DNA of 64,000 bases. It comes from Burkholderia latens (GTDB taxonomy: Bacteria; Pseudomonadota; Gammaproteobacteria; Burkholderiales; Burkholderiaceae). The DNA lies in NCBI RefSeq assembly GCF_001718795.1, contig NZ_CP013435.1, positions 1,736,001-1,800,000 on the forward strand, given 5' to 3'. A model generated the notes under the pieces. The model searched no databases. It saw only the letters and a program-made list of their open reading frames with translations, and was not told the DNA's origin. A program made the position numbers and the translations under genes. Shown piece after piece: positions 63,506 to 64,000 of this stretch (the first letter of the stretch is position 1; each line of letters opens with the position of its first letter).

Positions 63506-63652
63506 ATGTGGTATTTCTCGTGGATACTCGGCATCGGCGTGGCGCTCGGCTTCGGCATCATCAACGCGATGTGGCTGGAGGCGGAAGTGTTCTCGCGCGG
63601 CGACAAGCGCGGTGATGCATCGCGCCAGGGCTCGGGGAGCCGATATTCGTGA
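63506..63652 (+). CDS. cydX: Cytochrome bd-I oxidase small subunit, CydX-like
   Basis: A 48-residue protein with one transmembrane helix. It starts with MWYFSWILGIGVALGFGII, the strongly conserved CydX pattern, with the Glu of the NAMWLEAE segment after the helix. The tail is polar and Gly/Ser-rich. CydX normally follows cydAB and stabilises the oxidase; no cydA or cydB gene occurs on either side here. AGGGAGA (63492-63498) is a fair ribosome-binding site. Its stop overlaps the next start (GTGA). Confidence 0.85.
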   Translation: MWYFSWILGIGVALGFGIINAMWLEAEVFSRGDKRGDASRQGSGSRYS

Positions 63653-64000
63653 CACACCTGGTGTTCTTCTGCGGTCATGCCGGCACTGGCAAGACCACGC
63701 TCGCGAAGCGGCTGATCGGGCCGCTGATGCGGGCAACCGGCCAAGCCTTCTGCCTGCTCGACAAGGATACGCTTTACGGACGCTACAGCGCCGCCGCGAT
63801 GGGCGCGCTTGCTGCGGATCCGAACGATCGCGACAGCCCGCTCTACCTGAAGCACCTGCGCGATCCCGAATATCAGGGCCTGCTCGACACGGCCCGCGAA
63901 AACCTTGCGCTCGGTATCGGCGTCCTTGTGGTCGGCCCGCTGTCGCGCGAAGTGCGCGACCGGCGCATTCTCGACCGCGCATGGCTGGGGGTCGGGCCGG
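63649..64000 (+). CDS. P-loop NTPase (AAA/kinase type), N-terminal part
   Basis: A P-loop protein cut by the window end; about 117 residues are visible. It begins at GTG 63649, which overlaps the cydX stop (GTGA), so it is translationally coupled. Walker A is FCGHAGTGKTTLAKR (about 6-20), followed by LLDKDTLYGRY and GIGVLVVGPL, a pattern like small-molecule or zeta-toxin-like kinases. The function is unknown. The coupling to cydX is unusual and may link it to respiration. Confidence 0.75.
   Translation, partial: MTHLVFFCGHAGTGKTTLAKRLIGPLMRATGQAFCLLDKDTLYGRYSAAAMGALAADPNDRDSPLYLKHLRDPEYQGLLDTARENLALGIGVLVVGPLSREVRDRRILDRAWLGVGP

Noticed and set aside
1..64000. Search by eye for rRNA, tRNA, CRISPR arrays and prophage genes
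   Set aside because: No cloverleaf-like tRNA, rRNA core motif, spaced repeat array or phage structural gene was recognised. A covariance-model scan would be needed to exclude small RNAs.

Overview
The DNA is very GC-rich with strong codon bias. It carries the ornibactin genes orbA-pvdF-orbL, a split cobalamin locus with three B12 riboswitches, DUF4148 proteins, and many LysR/MarR regulators and MFS pumps. This combination points to Burkholderia, most likely the cepacia complex and a main-chromosome segment. The assignment rests on gene content, not on a database search.

Layout. 1-3.1 kb: end of the ornibactin locus (receptor, formyltransferase, acyltransferase). 3.4-5.4 kb: a leftward AbiEi/AbiEii-type (type IV) toxin-antitoxin pair with a concentric palindromic operator, then an M20 amidohydrolase. 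7.0-29.3 kb: adenosylcobalamin synthesis in four operons. cobA-cobE-cobO-cobB runs left and NiCoT-cobW-cobN-AAA-VWA runs right from a back-to-back riboswitch pair at 10.24-10.86 kb. After two unrelated small genes, cobG-cobH-cobI-cbiG/cobJ runs left from a third riboswitch at 25.1-25.2 kb. Divergent from it, cobL-cbiD-cobK-cobM runs right with no riboswitch visible. The route is the aerobic (CobG) one but uses CbiD, a CbiG-CobJ fusion, and a CobN chelatase with ChlI/ChlD-like partners.

29.5-38.6 kb: an MFS/MarR divergent pair with a palindromic operator, a nu-class GST, a four-gene ABC importer whose two internal gaps are tiled by mini-ORFs, a lipoprotein, a decayed response-regulator receiver, and a small membrane protein. 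39.0-45.2 kb: class III CoA-transferase, HMG-CoA-lyase-like enzyme, VOC protein, hydrolase, LysR and MFS permease, which looks like an organic-acid catabolic module. 45.7-52.5 kb: SGNH hydrolase, LysR, two overlapping MFS genes, nitronate monooxygenase, and a GFA-family protein coupled to a 44-residue peptide.

52.6-55.5 kb: ohrR and ohr, sharing palindromic operators and flanking a decayed acetyltransferase and a tandem DUF4148 pair. 55.6-58.1 kb: RidA, LysR, and an SDR lacking the catalytic Tyr. 58.7-60.9 kb: an intact 1607-bp IS3-family element inserted in the end of a decayed ISNCY-like element. 61.1-64.0 kb: YbaK, YciI-like, CorA, CydX, and the start of an AAA-type NTPase overlapping cydX.

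No rRNA, tRNA or CRISPR array was seen. The clearest stand-alone system is the AbiE-like pair with its nested operator. The most unusual sequence architectures are the tiled mini-ORFs of the ABC operon, the divergent riboswitches, and the slippery A7 run inside a fused IS3 transposase.
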